Of a stretch of 28,372 nucleotides of DNA, positions 7,831-15,717 are shown piece after piece. Below the pieces are notes generated by a model. That model was not told the DNA's origin. It made no database searches and saw only the letters and a program-made list of their open reading frames with translations. The stretch comes from an uncultured Eubacteriales bacterium (GTDB taxonomy: Bacteria; Bacillota; Clostridia; Oscillospirales; CAG-272): assembly GCA_934526185.1 (NCBI GenBank), contig CAKTAA010000024.1:1-28372 (forward strand), read 5' to 3'. Position numbers and translations under genes: made by a program. Within the stretch, counting starts at the first letter, position 1; the number at the start of each line of letters is the position of its first letter.

Positions 7831-8415
7831 TTATCCTCGTTTCTCAATGACTTTATCAATGAGCCCATATTCAAGCGCCTCTTTTGCCGAGAGAAAATGA
7901 TCGCGCTCCGTATCCCGCTCAATTTCTTCTATCGGCTTGCCGGTATTTGCTGCCAGAATCTCATTTAAGGACTGCTTGATCTTGATAATTCGATCTGCAT
8001 GGATCTTGATGTCCGTCGCCTGTCCCTGCATACCGCCGAGGGGTTGATGAATCATGATCTCACTGTGAGGCAGAGCTGCTCTTTTCCCCTTGGCTCCTGC
8101 CGACAGCAGAAAAGCTCCCATGCTTGCCGCCATACCGATGCAAATAGTTGAAACGTCGCATTTGATATAATTCATGGTGTCGTATATTGCCATTCCGGCT
8201 GTGATGGAGCCGCCGGGGCTATTTATATATAGGTCTATATCCTTATCTGGATCCTGCGCCTCCAGAAAGAGCAGCTGAGCTACTACCAGCGACGCTGTTT
8301 GGTCATTGACTTCATCACCGAGAAAAACGATCCGGTCATTTAAAAGTCTTGAATATATATCATATGATCTCTCACCGCGGTTGGTTTGTTCGATGACCAT
8401 CGGAATCACTGCCAT
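7831..8415 (-). CDS. clpP: ATP-dependent Clp protease proteolytic subunit ClpP
   Basis: A 194-residue serine protease that forms the tetradecameric ClpP barrel. The catalytic triad is at the canonical positions Ser98 (GMAASMG), His123 (MIHQPLGG) and Asp172 (ERDHF). The frame is open from a GTG at 8424, but that GTG lies inside the Shine-Dalgarno AGAGGTG. The ATG at 8415 is 6 nt beyond it and gives the usual MAVIPMVIEQTNRGERSYD start. It sits between tig and clpX, the classic order. It is separated from tig by 152 nt containing a very stable hairpin. Confidence 0.97.
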   Translation of the reverse strand: MAVIPMVIEQTNRGERSYDIYSRLLNDRIVFLGDEVNDQTASLVVAQLLFLEAQDPDKDIDLYINSPGGSITAGMAIYDTMNYIKCDVSTICIGMAASMGAFLLSAGAKGKRAALPHSEIMIHQPLGGMQGQATDIKIHADRIIKIKQSLNEILAANTGKPIEEIERDTERDHFLSAKEALEYGLIDKVIEKRG

Positions 8416-8488
8416 TTCCGTCACCTCTGTATCCGGCGCCTGCGCGCGGATTCCCTTTCCTGTTGATTATGGACCTATTCTGTCCGTT

Positions 8489-8511
8489 CCGGCCGGTATC
8501 AAGCCGGCCGG
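8489..8511. repeat. CCGGCCGG hairpin in the tig-clpP spacer
   Basis: Two copies of the self-complementary CCGGCCGG (8489-8496 and 8504-8511) flank a 7-nt loop. No U-tract follows on either strand, so this is not a normal terminator. In the tig-clpP-clpX mRNA it would form an 8-bp all-GC stem that could set a processing end or partial attenuation between tig and clpP. Function is inferred only from position. Confidence 0.55.
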
Positions 8512-8567
8512 CATCACAATAGACAGTTTTACCTTCGATTGGATATCATCTCTCTATCCTTATGCAT

Positions 8568-9998
8568 TTAAGACTCTGATGATTCCTCATCCGTTGTTTT
8601 TTTAGTTTTTCTCGTTCTCTTTACGGGCTTTGTTTCTGCTGCTTTCTCTTCCTTTTTCTCTTCTGATTCTGCAGATGCTTCGGCTTCTTTGGTTTCCGCT
8701 GCCTTTTCCGCTTCTGTTTTTTCTGTCACAAGAGCATTTTCCTTGACAAGATCAACGGCTTTTTTCACCTTAATATCCTTGGCAACAGAATCTGCGTCAA
8801 TGGCTTGACGGATCTGTTCAAGCTCCATATGATAGGCTTCCGCAATCTTCTTGTAGTCCTCGTCGACTTCCTCTTCTGTTGCCTCGATCGCTTCCAGCTC
8901 CACAATTTTTTCCAGAGCAAGACGCGTTTTCACCTGACGCTCCGCCTGCGGCTTAAACTGCTCTCGAAGGGAATCGAGGTTCATGCCTGTGTATTTAAAA
9001 TAGGTACTCAAATCAAGGCCCTGTTGACGCAGGCGATTATCATAATCCCTGACCTGATTTTCCACTTCGTTTTCGATCATCGCATCCGGGATATCGGCTT
9101 CCATTCCCTCAATCAGAGCATTGATGAGCTGCTCTTCCATTTGATTCTCAGCCGTCTTTGCATTTCTCTCTTCCATTTTTGCCCGAATATCCGCTTTGTA
9201 TTCATCCAATGTATCGAATTCCGAAACATCTTTTGCAAATTCATCATCCGCATCCGGCAGTTCGTCGAATTTGATCTCATGCAACACCACCTTAAAAACA
9301 GAAGCTTTGCCGGCAAGATCCTCTGCGTGATATTCTTCCGGAAAGGTCACATTGACATCAAAGGTTTCGCCCTTCTGCTTTCCGGCGATCTGTTCTTCAA
9401 AGCCCGGGATGAACTGCCCGGAACCGAGCTTCAGATTATATTTTTCAGCCTTTCCGCCTTCAAATGGTACACCGTCGACACTGCCGTCAAAATCAATTAC
9501 AACCGTATCTCCCATTGCAGCAGGGCGATCTGTTACATCGATTGTCCGTGCATTGCGCTGTCTCACACGATCAATCTCCGCTTGAATTTCTTCCTCCTTA
9601 ACGGTGACCAGTACTTTTTCTACAGGGATCTGTTTATAGCTGCCTACCGTTACCTCCGGCTTTACATATACCTTCGCTTTCATCAGGACGCCCTCATCAT
9701 CAATGGTTTCCACATCAAATTCCGGGCGGCTTACCACCTCAAGGGCAGATTCCTTCAGCGCGTCCGTATAGGCATCAGGGATAACCTCGTTCAGCGCGTC
9801 TTCATAAAAGACGCCCTTGCCGTACATCTTTTCGATGATACTTCTCGGTGCTTTTCCGCGGCGGAACCCCGGTACGTTCATCTTGGCAACATTTTTTTTG
9901 TATACGCGGTTGACAGCACTGTCAAATACATCCTTGGCTATCGTAAATTCGATGACGCGTACATTTTTCTCAGGTGTGGTCACTTGTTTCAAACTCAT
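8568..9998 (-). CDS. tig: Trigger factor
   Basis: A 476-residue ribosome-bound chaperone and prolyl isomerase. The ribosome-binding signature GFRRGKAPR is at 44-52, the FKBP-type PPIase domain covers roughly 150-245 (GDTVVIDFDG, GSGQFIPGFEEQIAG), and a helical C-terminal chaperone domain follows. The usual length is about 430; here about 50 extra residues (426-476) form a low-complexity tail rich in Glu, Ala and Lys with a basic VKRTRKTKK patch and an acidic end. The ATG has GGAGGA 7 nt upstream. First gene of the tig-clpP-clpX operon, transcribed from a consensus promoter at 10096-10124. Confidence 0.97.
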   Translation of the reverse strand: MSLKQVTTPEKNVRVIEFTIAKDVFDSAVNRVYKKNVAKMNVPGFRRGKAPRSIIEKMYGKGVFYEDALNEVIPDAYTDALKESALEVVSRPEFDVETIDDEGVLMKAKVYVKPEVTVGSYKQIPVEKVLVTVKEEEIQAEIDRVRQRNARTIDVTDRPAAMGDTVVIDFDGSVDGVPFEGGKAEKYNLKLGSGQFIPGFEEQIAGKQKGETFDVNVTFPEEYHAEDLAGKASVFKVVLHEIKFDELPDADDEFAKDVSEFDTLDEYKADIRAKMEERNAKTAENQMEEQLINALIEGMEADIPDAMIENEVENQVRDYDNRLRQQGLDLSTYFKYTGMNLDSLREQFKPQAERQVKTRLALEKIVELEAIEATEEEVDEDYKKIAEAYHMELEQIRQAIDADSVAKDIKVKKAVDLVKENALVTEKTEAEKAAETKEAEASAESEEKKEEKAAETKPVKRTRKTKKTTDEESSES

Positions 9999-10095
9999 TC
10001 TTTTGTCCTCCGGCTGTTATATTATATGTATATTTTAAACGTTACTCTGCATAACGGTTTTGTTGCCCTTCTAAGCAATCTGCCAAACTCATATT

Positions 10096-10124
10096 ATTAT
10101 ATCGAAAAATCCCGATTCTGTCAA
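10096..10124 (-). promoter_or_regulatory. SigA promoter of tig-clpP-clpX
   Basis: On the minus strand TTGACA (10124-10119), 17 nt, TATAAT (10101-10096). It lies just after the stop of the metallophosphoesterase gene. The start near 10088 gives a leader of about 90 nt before tig. No CIRCE or CtsR-like site was recognised. Confidence 0.85.
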
Positions 10125-10140
10125 CGCATTTCCGCACATT

Positions 10141-10899
10141 TTACAATATTTTTCCCTCCGGAGCATCCGGCAGACGCAGGGGACGGAAGTTCAGGTAGTC
10201 CGCCGCAACCATTGTAAACCGGATATCCATATACTCGCGCGTCATCGGCACGTCATATACACCGTGTATATGACCGAAATAACAACTGCGTATGCTGTAC
10301 CGATACAACTCCAATACGATTTCATCACAGATATAACCACGATAATACGGCGGAAAGTGAAGAAACACAAGCATTTCACAGTCGATATTTTCATTTTTCA
10401 GGACTTCATCATGAATTGCCTTACCCGCTTCCAGACTGCTCCGCAGGCGTCCCACCTCTCGGGCGACAATTTTTTTTGCATCGGCATCCGCCTGTGATAC
10501 TACACGCCGATCCTCTGTATACCATCCTCTGGAACCGCAGAGAATATAATTTTCACAGCGGATAGCGCTGTTGTGCAGAAACCGAAGGGAATGAAATCCG
10601 TTTGCATCCCGGAAATCCTCCAGCTTTTTCATAGTGCTCCACCAATAATCATGATTGCCTTTCAGAAGCACCTTTTTTCCCGGTAGCTCATGCAGAAATT
10701 TCAGATCCTCCCGCGCTTCCTCAAGCTTCATTCCCCAGGAAATATCGCCGGGAATGACGACTGTATCTTCCGCTTCTACAAGTCCTCGCCAGTTTTCTGC
10801 TATCTTGTCCACATATCCCTGCCATCGGTTGCCAAAAACATCCATCACCTTGGTGTTTCCAATAGACAGGTGGGTATCTGCCATAACAAAAAGCGACAT
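10141..10899 (-). CDS. Metallophosphoesterase (COG1768-like)
   Basis: A 252-residue cytoplasmic calcineurin-type phosphoesterase. The five metal-binding blocks are present in order: MADTHLS (Asp8, His10), GDISWG, GNHDYWW, HFPP and GHIHG. The length and GNHDYWW motif match the small Firmicute group of predicted phosphohydrolases; the substrate is unknown. The frame begins at 10920, but the ATG at 10899 has GGGAGGA just upstream and begins MSLFVMADTH, as expected. It ends 17 nt before the tig -35 box, so read-through into tig is possible. Confidence 0.9.
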   Translation of the reverse strand: MSLFVMADTHLSIGNTKVMDVFGNRWQGYVDKIAENWRGLVEAEDTVVIPGDISWGMKLEEAREDLKFLHELPGKKVLLKGNHDYWWSTMKKLEDFRDANGFHSLRFLHNSAIRCENYILCGSRGWYTEDRRVVSQADADAKKIVAREVGRLRSSLEAGKAIHDEVLKNENIDCEMLVFLHFPPYYRGYICDEIVLELYRYSIRSCYFGHIHGVYDVPMTREYMDIRFTMVAADYLNFRPLRLPDAPEGKIL

Positions 10900-11170
10900 A
10901 GTTTCCTCCCGGTTCATCAATACTGGGCTATCCTTCAGTTATTTTCAACCTTGATACAAATCTCCGTCACCTATTTTTCAGCAGTTAAAATTCCGGAGCT
11001 GTAAACAGAAAGCCGGATCGCAGTCAGCCGCCAACCAGCAGAAGCGTTCTTTTAAAAAACAGTACATAAGCTTTTTTAGAATAGTCGCCCTGATTTCTGC
11101 ACACAATATGAACAGTTCCCGAAACACAGCAGCCGGAAACGGCTGGAACGAAAAGAAAGGATGAAAAAGA

Positions 11171-11374
11171 ATGGGATTTTATAACGGAACAGACGACGCA
11201 AATGAAAAAGCAGGAAAGCCGCAGCATATCAGAGGCATTGCCTGTGATGTCAAAAACTGTGTGTACCATGACGGCGAACATTACTGCACAGCAGACAAAA
11301 TCGCCGTTGGGCCGAGCTATGCAACCTCCTGCACGGATACCGTATGCGCCACCTTCAAACAGAAAAGCATCTGA
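11171..11374 (+). CDS. DUF1540 domain-containing protein
   Basis: A 67-residue protein with five cysteines (25, 30, 39, 54, 59) in the pattern CDVKNCVYH...YCTADKIAVG, the hallmark of DUF1540, a small probable metal-binding domain common in Clostridia and often linked to spore-forming lineages. AAAGGA lies 9 nt before the ATG. It stands alone with a strong terminator. A CAGCCG-GAAA-CGGCTG stem-loop (11130-11145) sits in its upstream region. Function unknown. Confidence 0.88.
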   Translation: MGFYNGTDDANEKAGKPQHIRGIACDVKNCVYHDGEHYCTADKIAVGPSYATSCTDTVCATFKQKSI

Positions 11375-11405
11375 GCTTCAAACGATTACCGCATCAATTT
11401 TTTTG

Positions 11406-11436
11406 GGGAACAGCAGCCTGTGCTGTTCCCTTTTTT
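11406..11436 (+). terminator. Intrinsic terminator after the DUF1540 gene
   Basis: A perfect 10-bp stem, GGGAACAGCA (11406-11415) and TGCTGTTCCC (11421-11430), with a 5-nt loop and TTTTTT after it. On the minus strand the hairpin is followed by A residues, so it is not a canonical terminator for thrC. Confidence 0.9.
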
Positions 11437-11455
11437 ACTGAATTCGCTGAATATA

Positions 11456-12937
11456 TCAGGCAAAACGAAGAACCTGTTCCATCATATTATCGGATTCAAC
11501 CACTTTGGCAAAGCGTATCGCTTTTTCACGCAGAGATGCCAGCTGTATGGGCGCTCCAACTCCTGTATATGCAGACAACTCCTCAAGCGATGTCATTTCA
11601 TCCTCCGGACGCTTGCCGGTCAGAGCACGGCAGACATCCACTGCAAATTTGAACGGGCTCGCTGTAGAAACCACCAGTGTTTTCGCGGAATCTCCAGATT
11701 CTTTGATATATTTTTCCGCGCAGTGCAGTCCCACCGCCGTATGCGTGTCACAGAGATACCGATACATATCAAATGTTCTGCGGATGGTCTGCTCTGTCTG
11801 CTCTTCTCCGCAGTACAGGCCGCTGATATCTCTCGCGATGCTTTGTTGCACATCCGATTCGACACGGTACTTTCCGGTCTCACGCAGTTCACGCATATAG
11901 GAGGCAGTTTTTGAAGCTCCGGCCTTAAGATACAAAAGCCGTTCCAGATTGCTGGATATCAAAATGTCCATGGAAGGTGACATCGTGGTATAAAACTGAC
12001 GATTCCGATCATACACACCAGTGTCCAGAAAATCTGTCAGGATATTGTTTCTGTTTGAGGCGCAGATAAAGCGTTTTACAGGCAGCCCCATCTCCTTTGC
12101 CAGATATCCGGCAAAGATATTGCCGAAGTTTCCAGTCGGCACACTGACGTTAATTGCATCTCCCTCAGCAATTGCACCGCTGTTTACGAGATCGCAGTAT
12201 GCGGAAATGTAATAAACAATCTGCGGTACCAGGCGCCCCCAGTTGATGGAATTGGCGCTGGAGAAGAAATCGCCGCGCGCCGCCAGAGCAGCCCTAGCCT
12301 CCGTGTTTGAAAAAATGCGCTTGACGCCGTTCTGTGCGTCATCAAAATTACCCCGAATGGCGCATACGTTCACGTTTGTACCTTCCTGCGTCATCATCTG
12401 CAGTTTTTGGATTTTACTTACGCCGTCGACAGGATAAAACACCATGATTTTTACGCCGTCAACATCCCGAAACCCCTCCAGCGCCGCCTTCCCCGTGTCC
12501 CCCGAGGTTGCTACAAGAATGAGAGCCGTTCTTTTTTCGCCGGTCATCTTCAAGGCTTCTGAGAGCAGACGCGGCATAAGCTGCAACGCCATATCCTTAA
12601 AAGCGCACGTCGGGCCATGCCACAGTTCCAGTACATGTATCTGATCATTCAGTCGGTGCAGAGGCGCCGCCCCTCCCGGAAACTTATCCTCCGCATAGGC
12701 TCCGCAACAAGCCGACAGCAGAGCTTCCTCCTCATACTCAGGCAAAAACTTTTTCAGAATCCGTGCCGCGCGTTCCGCATACGGCAACGTGCCGAGCTCC
12801 CTCAGCTCTCCCTTTTCAAGCTGGGGAATCAACTGCGGCATATACAGTCCGCCGTCTCCTGCAAGTCCCTCCAGTATCGCGTCCGCAGCCGTTACGCTCC
12901 CTTTTCCGCTTTCATCTCTTGTACTCAAATATTTCAT
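11456..12937 (-). CDS. thrC: Threonine synthase
   Basis: A 493-residue PLP enzyme that converts O-phosphohomoserine to threonine. The N-terminus MKYLSTRD and GLAGDGGLYMP are typical of the long ThrC class. The PLP lysine is K114 in CAFKDMALQ; SGDTGKAALEGF and the FYPVDGVSKIQKLQM segment form the cofactor and phosphate site. AGGAAA lies 6 nt before the ATG. It starts 21 nt after yraN and is the last gene of the operon that begins with an apgM-like gene. Some apgM-like proteins are proposed to supply the O-phosphohomoserine substrate. Confidence 0.95.
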   Translation of the reverse strand: MKYLSTRDESGKGSVTAADAILEGLAGDGGLYMPQLIPQLEKGELRELGTLPYAERAARILKKFLPEYEEEALLSACCGAYAEDKFPGGAAPLHRLNDQIHVLELWHGPTCAFKDMALQLMPRLLSEALKMTGEKRTALILVATSGDTGKAALEGFRDVDGVKIMVFYPVDGVSKIQKLQMMTQEGTNVNVCAIRGNFDDAQNGVKRIFSNTEARAALAARGDFFSSANSINWGRLVPQIVYYISAYCDLVNSGAIAEGDAINVSVPTGNFGNIFAGYLAKEMGLPVKRFICASNRNNILTDFLDTGVYDRNRQFYTTMSPSMDILISSNLERLLYLKAGASKTASYMRELRETGKYRVESDVQQSIARDISGLYCGEEQTEQTIRRTFDMYRYLCDTHTAVGLHCAEKYIKESGDSAKTLVVSTASPFKFAVDVCRALTGKRPEDEMTSLEELSAYTGVGAPIQLASLREKAIRFAKVVESDNMMEQVLRFA

Positions 12938-12958
12938 GTCGGTTTTCCTTTCCGTCCA

Positions 12959-13354
12959 TCAGGATTTTCTCACTGCATTTTCATAATGTACAATGCGGCT
13001 TCCCGCATTCATCACGCCCACCGTATAAGCCCGCGGTGTAACATATACTTCCATGACATCAATTCTCGGCTGCTTGTCAGTCGGATGTTCATACAGATAC
13101 CGCTGCGCCGCCTGCATCAGAATCCGTTTTTTCTTTGCGTTTACTGCCGCCGCAGGTGGTCCGTAGCAGGCGATGCTCCGTCCCTCCGTTCTCGTTTTCA
13201 CCTCGACAAATACGAGATCCTTATCGGTTTCCGCAATCAAATCAATTTCCCCGCCGCCGATGTATACATTTCGCGCCGTAATGACGTATCCTTTTTTCTC
13301 AAGATAGGCAGCGGCAAGCGTTTCACCAGCGCATCCAAACGCTCTGCGGTTCAC
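12959..13354 (-). CDS. yraN: YraN family (UPF0102) endonuclease-like protein
   Basis: A 131-residue protein of the YraN family, which has a Holliday-junction-resolvase/PD-(D/E)XK nuclease-like fold. The core GGGEIDLIA...VFVEVKTRT supplies the nuclease residues Glu36, Asp38, Glu51 and Lys53. It starts with GTG and overlaps the rnhB stop by 4 nt (GTGA), a sign of translational coupling. The precise role is not established for the family. rnhB-yraN is a common Firmicute pairing. Confidence 0.92.
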   Translation of the reverse strand: MNRRAFGCAGETLAAAYLEKKGYVITARNVYIGGGEIDLIAETDKDLVFVEVKTRTEGRSIACYGPPAAAVNAKKKRILMQAAQRYLYEHPTDKQPRIDVMEVYVTPRAYTVGVMNAGSRIVHYENAVRKS

Positions 13355-13962
13355 GATGATTTCCCGCCTTCCAGAAATTTTAAAAAAGACCTTCGATGAA
13401 TAGGCGTCGGGCCCTTTTCCAACAGTACGCGCTTGTGAGCGGGCGTCGGATATCCCTTATGTTGCAAAAAGCCGTATTCCGGGTACTGTTCATCCATCGC
13501 CGCGCACATATGATCCCGCGTCACCTTAGCCAATATCGAAGCAGCAGCAATGGACGGCGAAATCGCATCGCCCCCTACAACGGTCTTTGCCGGAATGTGG
13601 AATCCCCTTGCTACGTTACCGTCAATCAGTGCAAAGTCTGCGGGGATTTCCAACGCTTCAATTGCCCGGCGCATGGCCAGCATTGCGGCATTCAGAATGT
13701 TCAGTAAATCAATTTCCGCCACGCTTGCCTCGCCCACCGCGTAAGAAACCGCCGATTCCCGAATTACCGCAAATAATTTTTCCCGCTTCTTTTCCGTAAG
13801 CTTTTTGGAATCGTTCAGACCTTCTATTTCTATTTCCTTCGGCAGAATCACGGCGGCAGCGACCACTGGGCCTGCAAGCGGTCCCCGGCCGGCCTCGTCA
13901 ACTCCGCATACGGAAAGATATCCTGCAGCATATGCGCTGTTCTCCCATACCCAATCCAGCAT
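13351..13962 (-). CDS. rnhB: Ribonuclease HII
   Basis: A 203-residue nuclease that removes ribonucleotides from DNA. VCGVDEAGRGPLAGPV carries catalytic Asp22 and Glu23, and LIDGN and the DHMCAAMDEQYPEYGFLQHKGY region (motif 140 onward) supply the rest. The ATG at 13962 has GGGAGGAG 7 nt upstream and gives the family-typical N-terminus MLDWVWENS. The frame also runs back to an ATG at 14061 behind AAAGGA, which would add 33 low-complexity residues; I prefer the shorter form but cannot exclude the longer one. It lies between rbgA and yraN. Confidence 0.93.
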   Translation of the reverse strand: MLDWVWENSAYAAGYLSVCGVDEAGRGPLAGPVVAAAVILPKEIEIEGLNDSKKLTEKKREKLFAVIRESAVSYAVGEASVAEIDLLNILNAAMLAMRRAIEALEIPADFALIDGNVARGFHIPAKTVVGGDAISPSIAAASILAKVTRDHMCAAMDEQYPEYGFLQHKGYPTPAHKRVLLEKGPTPIHRRSFLKFLEGGKSS

Positions 13963-14071
13963 AAAGGCTCCTCCCGCAATGCTTTTGTATTTTTCTGTTC
14001 CTCCAGCAGCATTTTCCATCGGCTGCCGCATACTGCTGCTGTTCTCCTTACACAGCGTCATCGCTGATCCT

Positions 14072-14944
14072 TTATTGCACTGGCGGCAGTTCTAAAGTAA
14101 TCCGGCCGATTTTAGCCGACTGAAATTCATTCAGCAGCATGTGTGAGGTCCGTTCGAGATCCACTTCTCCGCCCGACAGCAGGTATCCGCGTTTTTTTCC
14201 GATAAGCTCTAAAATTTCGTCGTTTCGGAGCTCGTTATACTGCGCCATGTCTCCGAGCCTATACCGTTCGGCCATGAGTGTCGGGTATCTCTCACGCAGA
14301 CGGCCGCACAGGGCTGTAGATACACGTTCCAAATCAAGGATATCCTCTTTAATCGCACCGGTCATCGCTAAATTTTCTCCGACCGTCTGATCTTCAAATT
14401 TCGGCCACAGCACTCCCGGCATATCAAGCAGATCAAAGCCCGCAGAGGTAGTTACCCATTGTTTGTTCAGCGTAACGCCAGGCCGGTTTTCGACCTTCGC
14501 TTTTTTGCCGCCACTCAGCCGGTTGATAAATGATGATTTTCCGACGTTTGGAATTCCGACAACCATGGCTTTCAGCGTTCTTCCAGCCATGCCTTTGACG
14601 CCGTAGCGCTCCAGCTTGTCCGCCAGAAGCTCACGCGAGGCGGAGGTAATCTCCTGCACGCCAAAGCCGTTTAGAAAATCCGCTGCAACCGCTCGTTTTC
14701 CGAGCTGCTGATAATAAGCAAGCCACTGCCGGTTTGCTGCGGCATCCGCCAGGGACGCTTTTGCCAGAACCGTCATCACAGGCTTCTGTCCCACAAGCCT
14801 GTCTATCTCGGGATTTTTCGAACTGGCCGGAATACGGGCGTCCAAAAGTTCAACGACCAGATCGATCTGCTTCAGATTTTCTGTGATCATGCGCCGCGTC
14901 TTCGCCATATGTCCGGGAAACCATTGGATAATAGGTGACGGCAT
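14072..14944 (-). CDS. rbgA: Ribosome biogenesis GTPase RbgA/YlqF, altered G4 motif
   Basis: A 290-residue circularly permuted GTPase required for late 50S assembly. The N-terminus IIQWFPGHMAKTRR, G1 GIPNVGKSS (130-138), G2 with Thr158 in RPGVT, and G3 DMPG (174-177) are all normal. The G4 motif, which comes first in permuted GTPases and is NKAD in B. subtilis RbgA, reads AKAS at 61-64, inside a segment that otherwise aligns well (KPVMTVL-AKAS-LADAAANRQW). Both the Asn and the guanine-specific Asp are missing. The ATG at 14944 has AAGGAG about 8 nt upstream and is preferred over the frame opening at 14971. Neighbours lepB and rnhB are standard. Confidence 0.93.
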   Translation of the reverse strand: MPSPIIQWFPGHMAKTRRMITENLKQIDLVVELLDARIPASSKNPEIDRLVGQKPVMTVLAKASLADAAANRQWLAYYQQLGKRAVAADFLNGFGVQEITSASRELLADKLERYGVKGMAGRTLKAMVVGIPNVGKSSFINRLSGGKKAKVENRPGVTLNKQWVTTSAGFDLLDMPGVLWPKFEDQTVGENLAMTGAIKEDILDLERVSTALCGRLRERYPTLMAERYRLGDMAQYNELRNDEILELIGKKRGYLLSGGEVDLERTSHMLLNEFQSAKIGRITLELPPVQ

Positions 14945-15002
14945 AGCGTTTACTCCTTTTTTACACTGCAAATCTTATCGGCGATAATCCGTCTCGCATA
15001 GA

Positions 15003-15686
15003 TCACTGCACCTCTCCGATTTTCGAGAACGGATACACTCGGCACAGCAGCTTACCTAAAACAAAACGTTTATCAACACAGCCGATGTGACTGTCCCGGC
15101 TATCCATTGAGCTGTTACGGTTGTCGCCCATCACAAAAATTTTCCCCTCCGGTACCGTATATGGAAATTCCAGATAATTTGAATGCAGCATATCCGCCAA
15201 AGTATCTCTCTTCACGTAATCTTCTTCTAATTCGACTCCGTCCACCGTAACCGTCCATGTTTCGTAGTCTATACTAACCGTTTGGTTTTCCGTAGCTATC
15301 ACACGCTTGACAATCGGTTCATACTCGTCTGAAAGCTTGGACTGAAACACGATAATATCTCCCTGCTCAGGCTCATAAAACAGATTTGACAGCAGTATCA
15401 CATCATTGGCTATCAGCGTATTCTGCATGGAGGGCCCCACTACCACCGCTACCCTCAGAAAGAAAGTAAACAGAATAATGACCGCCGCCGTTGCTATCGC
15501 CAACAGCTCTACCCAATCAAATATCTCCCGCGCCGCCGCGCCGCCTTTCTTTTTGTCCCGTCCGCCTTTTCTGTGCGATCCGTCAGACTCTACTTCTTCC
15601 GAAACCAGCGCTTCAAGCATATCGTCAACCGCCGGCTTGTCCCCGTTTTTTTCCCCGGTTTCGTTATATTCCGTTATCGGCTCCAT
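15003..15686 (-). CDS. lepB: Signal peptidase I
   Basis: A 227-residue membrane protease that cleaves signal peptides at the outer face of the membrane. About 55 hydrophilic, highly charged residues precede a single membrane helix (about 59-79). Catalytic Ser86 is in VVVGPSMQNT and general-base Lys127 in IVKRVIA; GDNRNSSMDSR is the conserved C-terminal box. The ATG at 15686 lies 6-7 nt after GGAGGAGGA. A longer start at 15725 would overlap the apgM-like stop and has no such site. It is followed by rbgA after 58 nt, as in many Clostridia. Confidence 0.95.
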   Translation of the reverse strand: MEPITEYNETGEKNGDKPAVDDMLEALVSEEVESDGSHRKGGRDKKKGGAAAREIFDWVELLAIATAAVIILFTFFLRVAVVVGPSMQNTLIANDVILLSNLFYEPEQGDIIVFQSKLSDEYEPIVKRVIATENQTVSIDYETWTVTVDGVELEEDYVKRDTLADMLHSNYLEFPYTVPEGKIFVMGDNRNSSMDSRDSHIGCVDKRFVLGKLLCRVYPFSKIGEVQ

Positions 15687-15717
15687 CCCGGTTCCTCCTC
15701 CATATGCGATTTTCCGC

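Noticed and set aside
8805..10217. 470-codon plus-strand frame
   Set aside because: Antisense to trigger factor. The length comes from codon bias in tig; the product has no domain and is Phe/Arg/His-rich.
12617..13399. 260-codon plus-strand frame
   Set aside because: Antisense to thrC, yraN and rnhB, all firmly identified.
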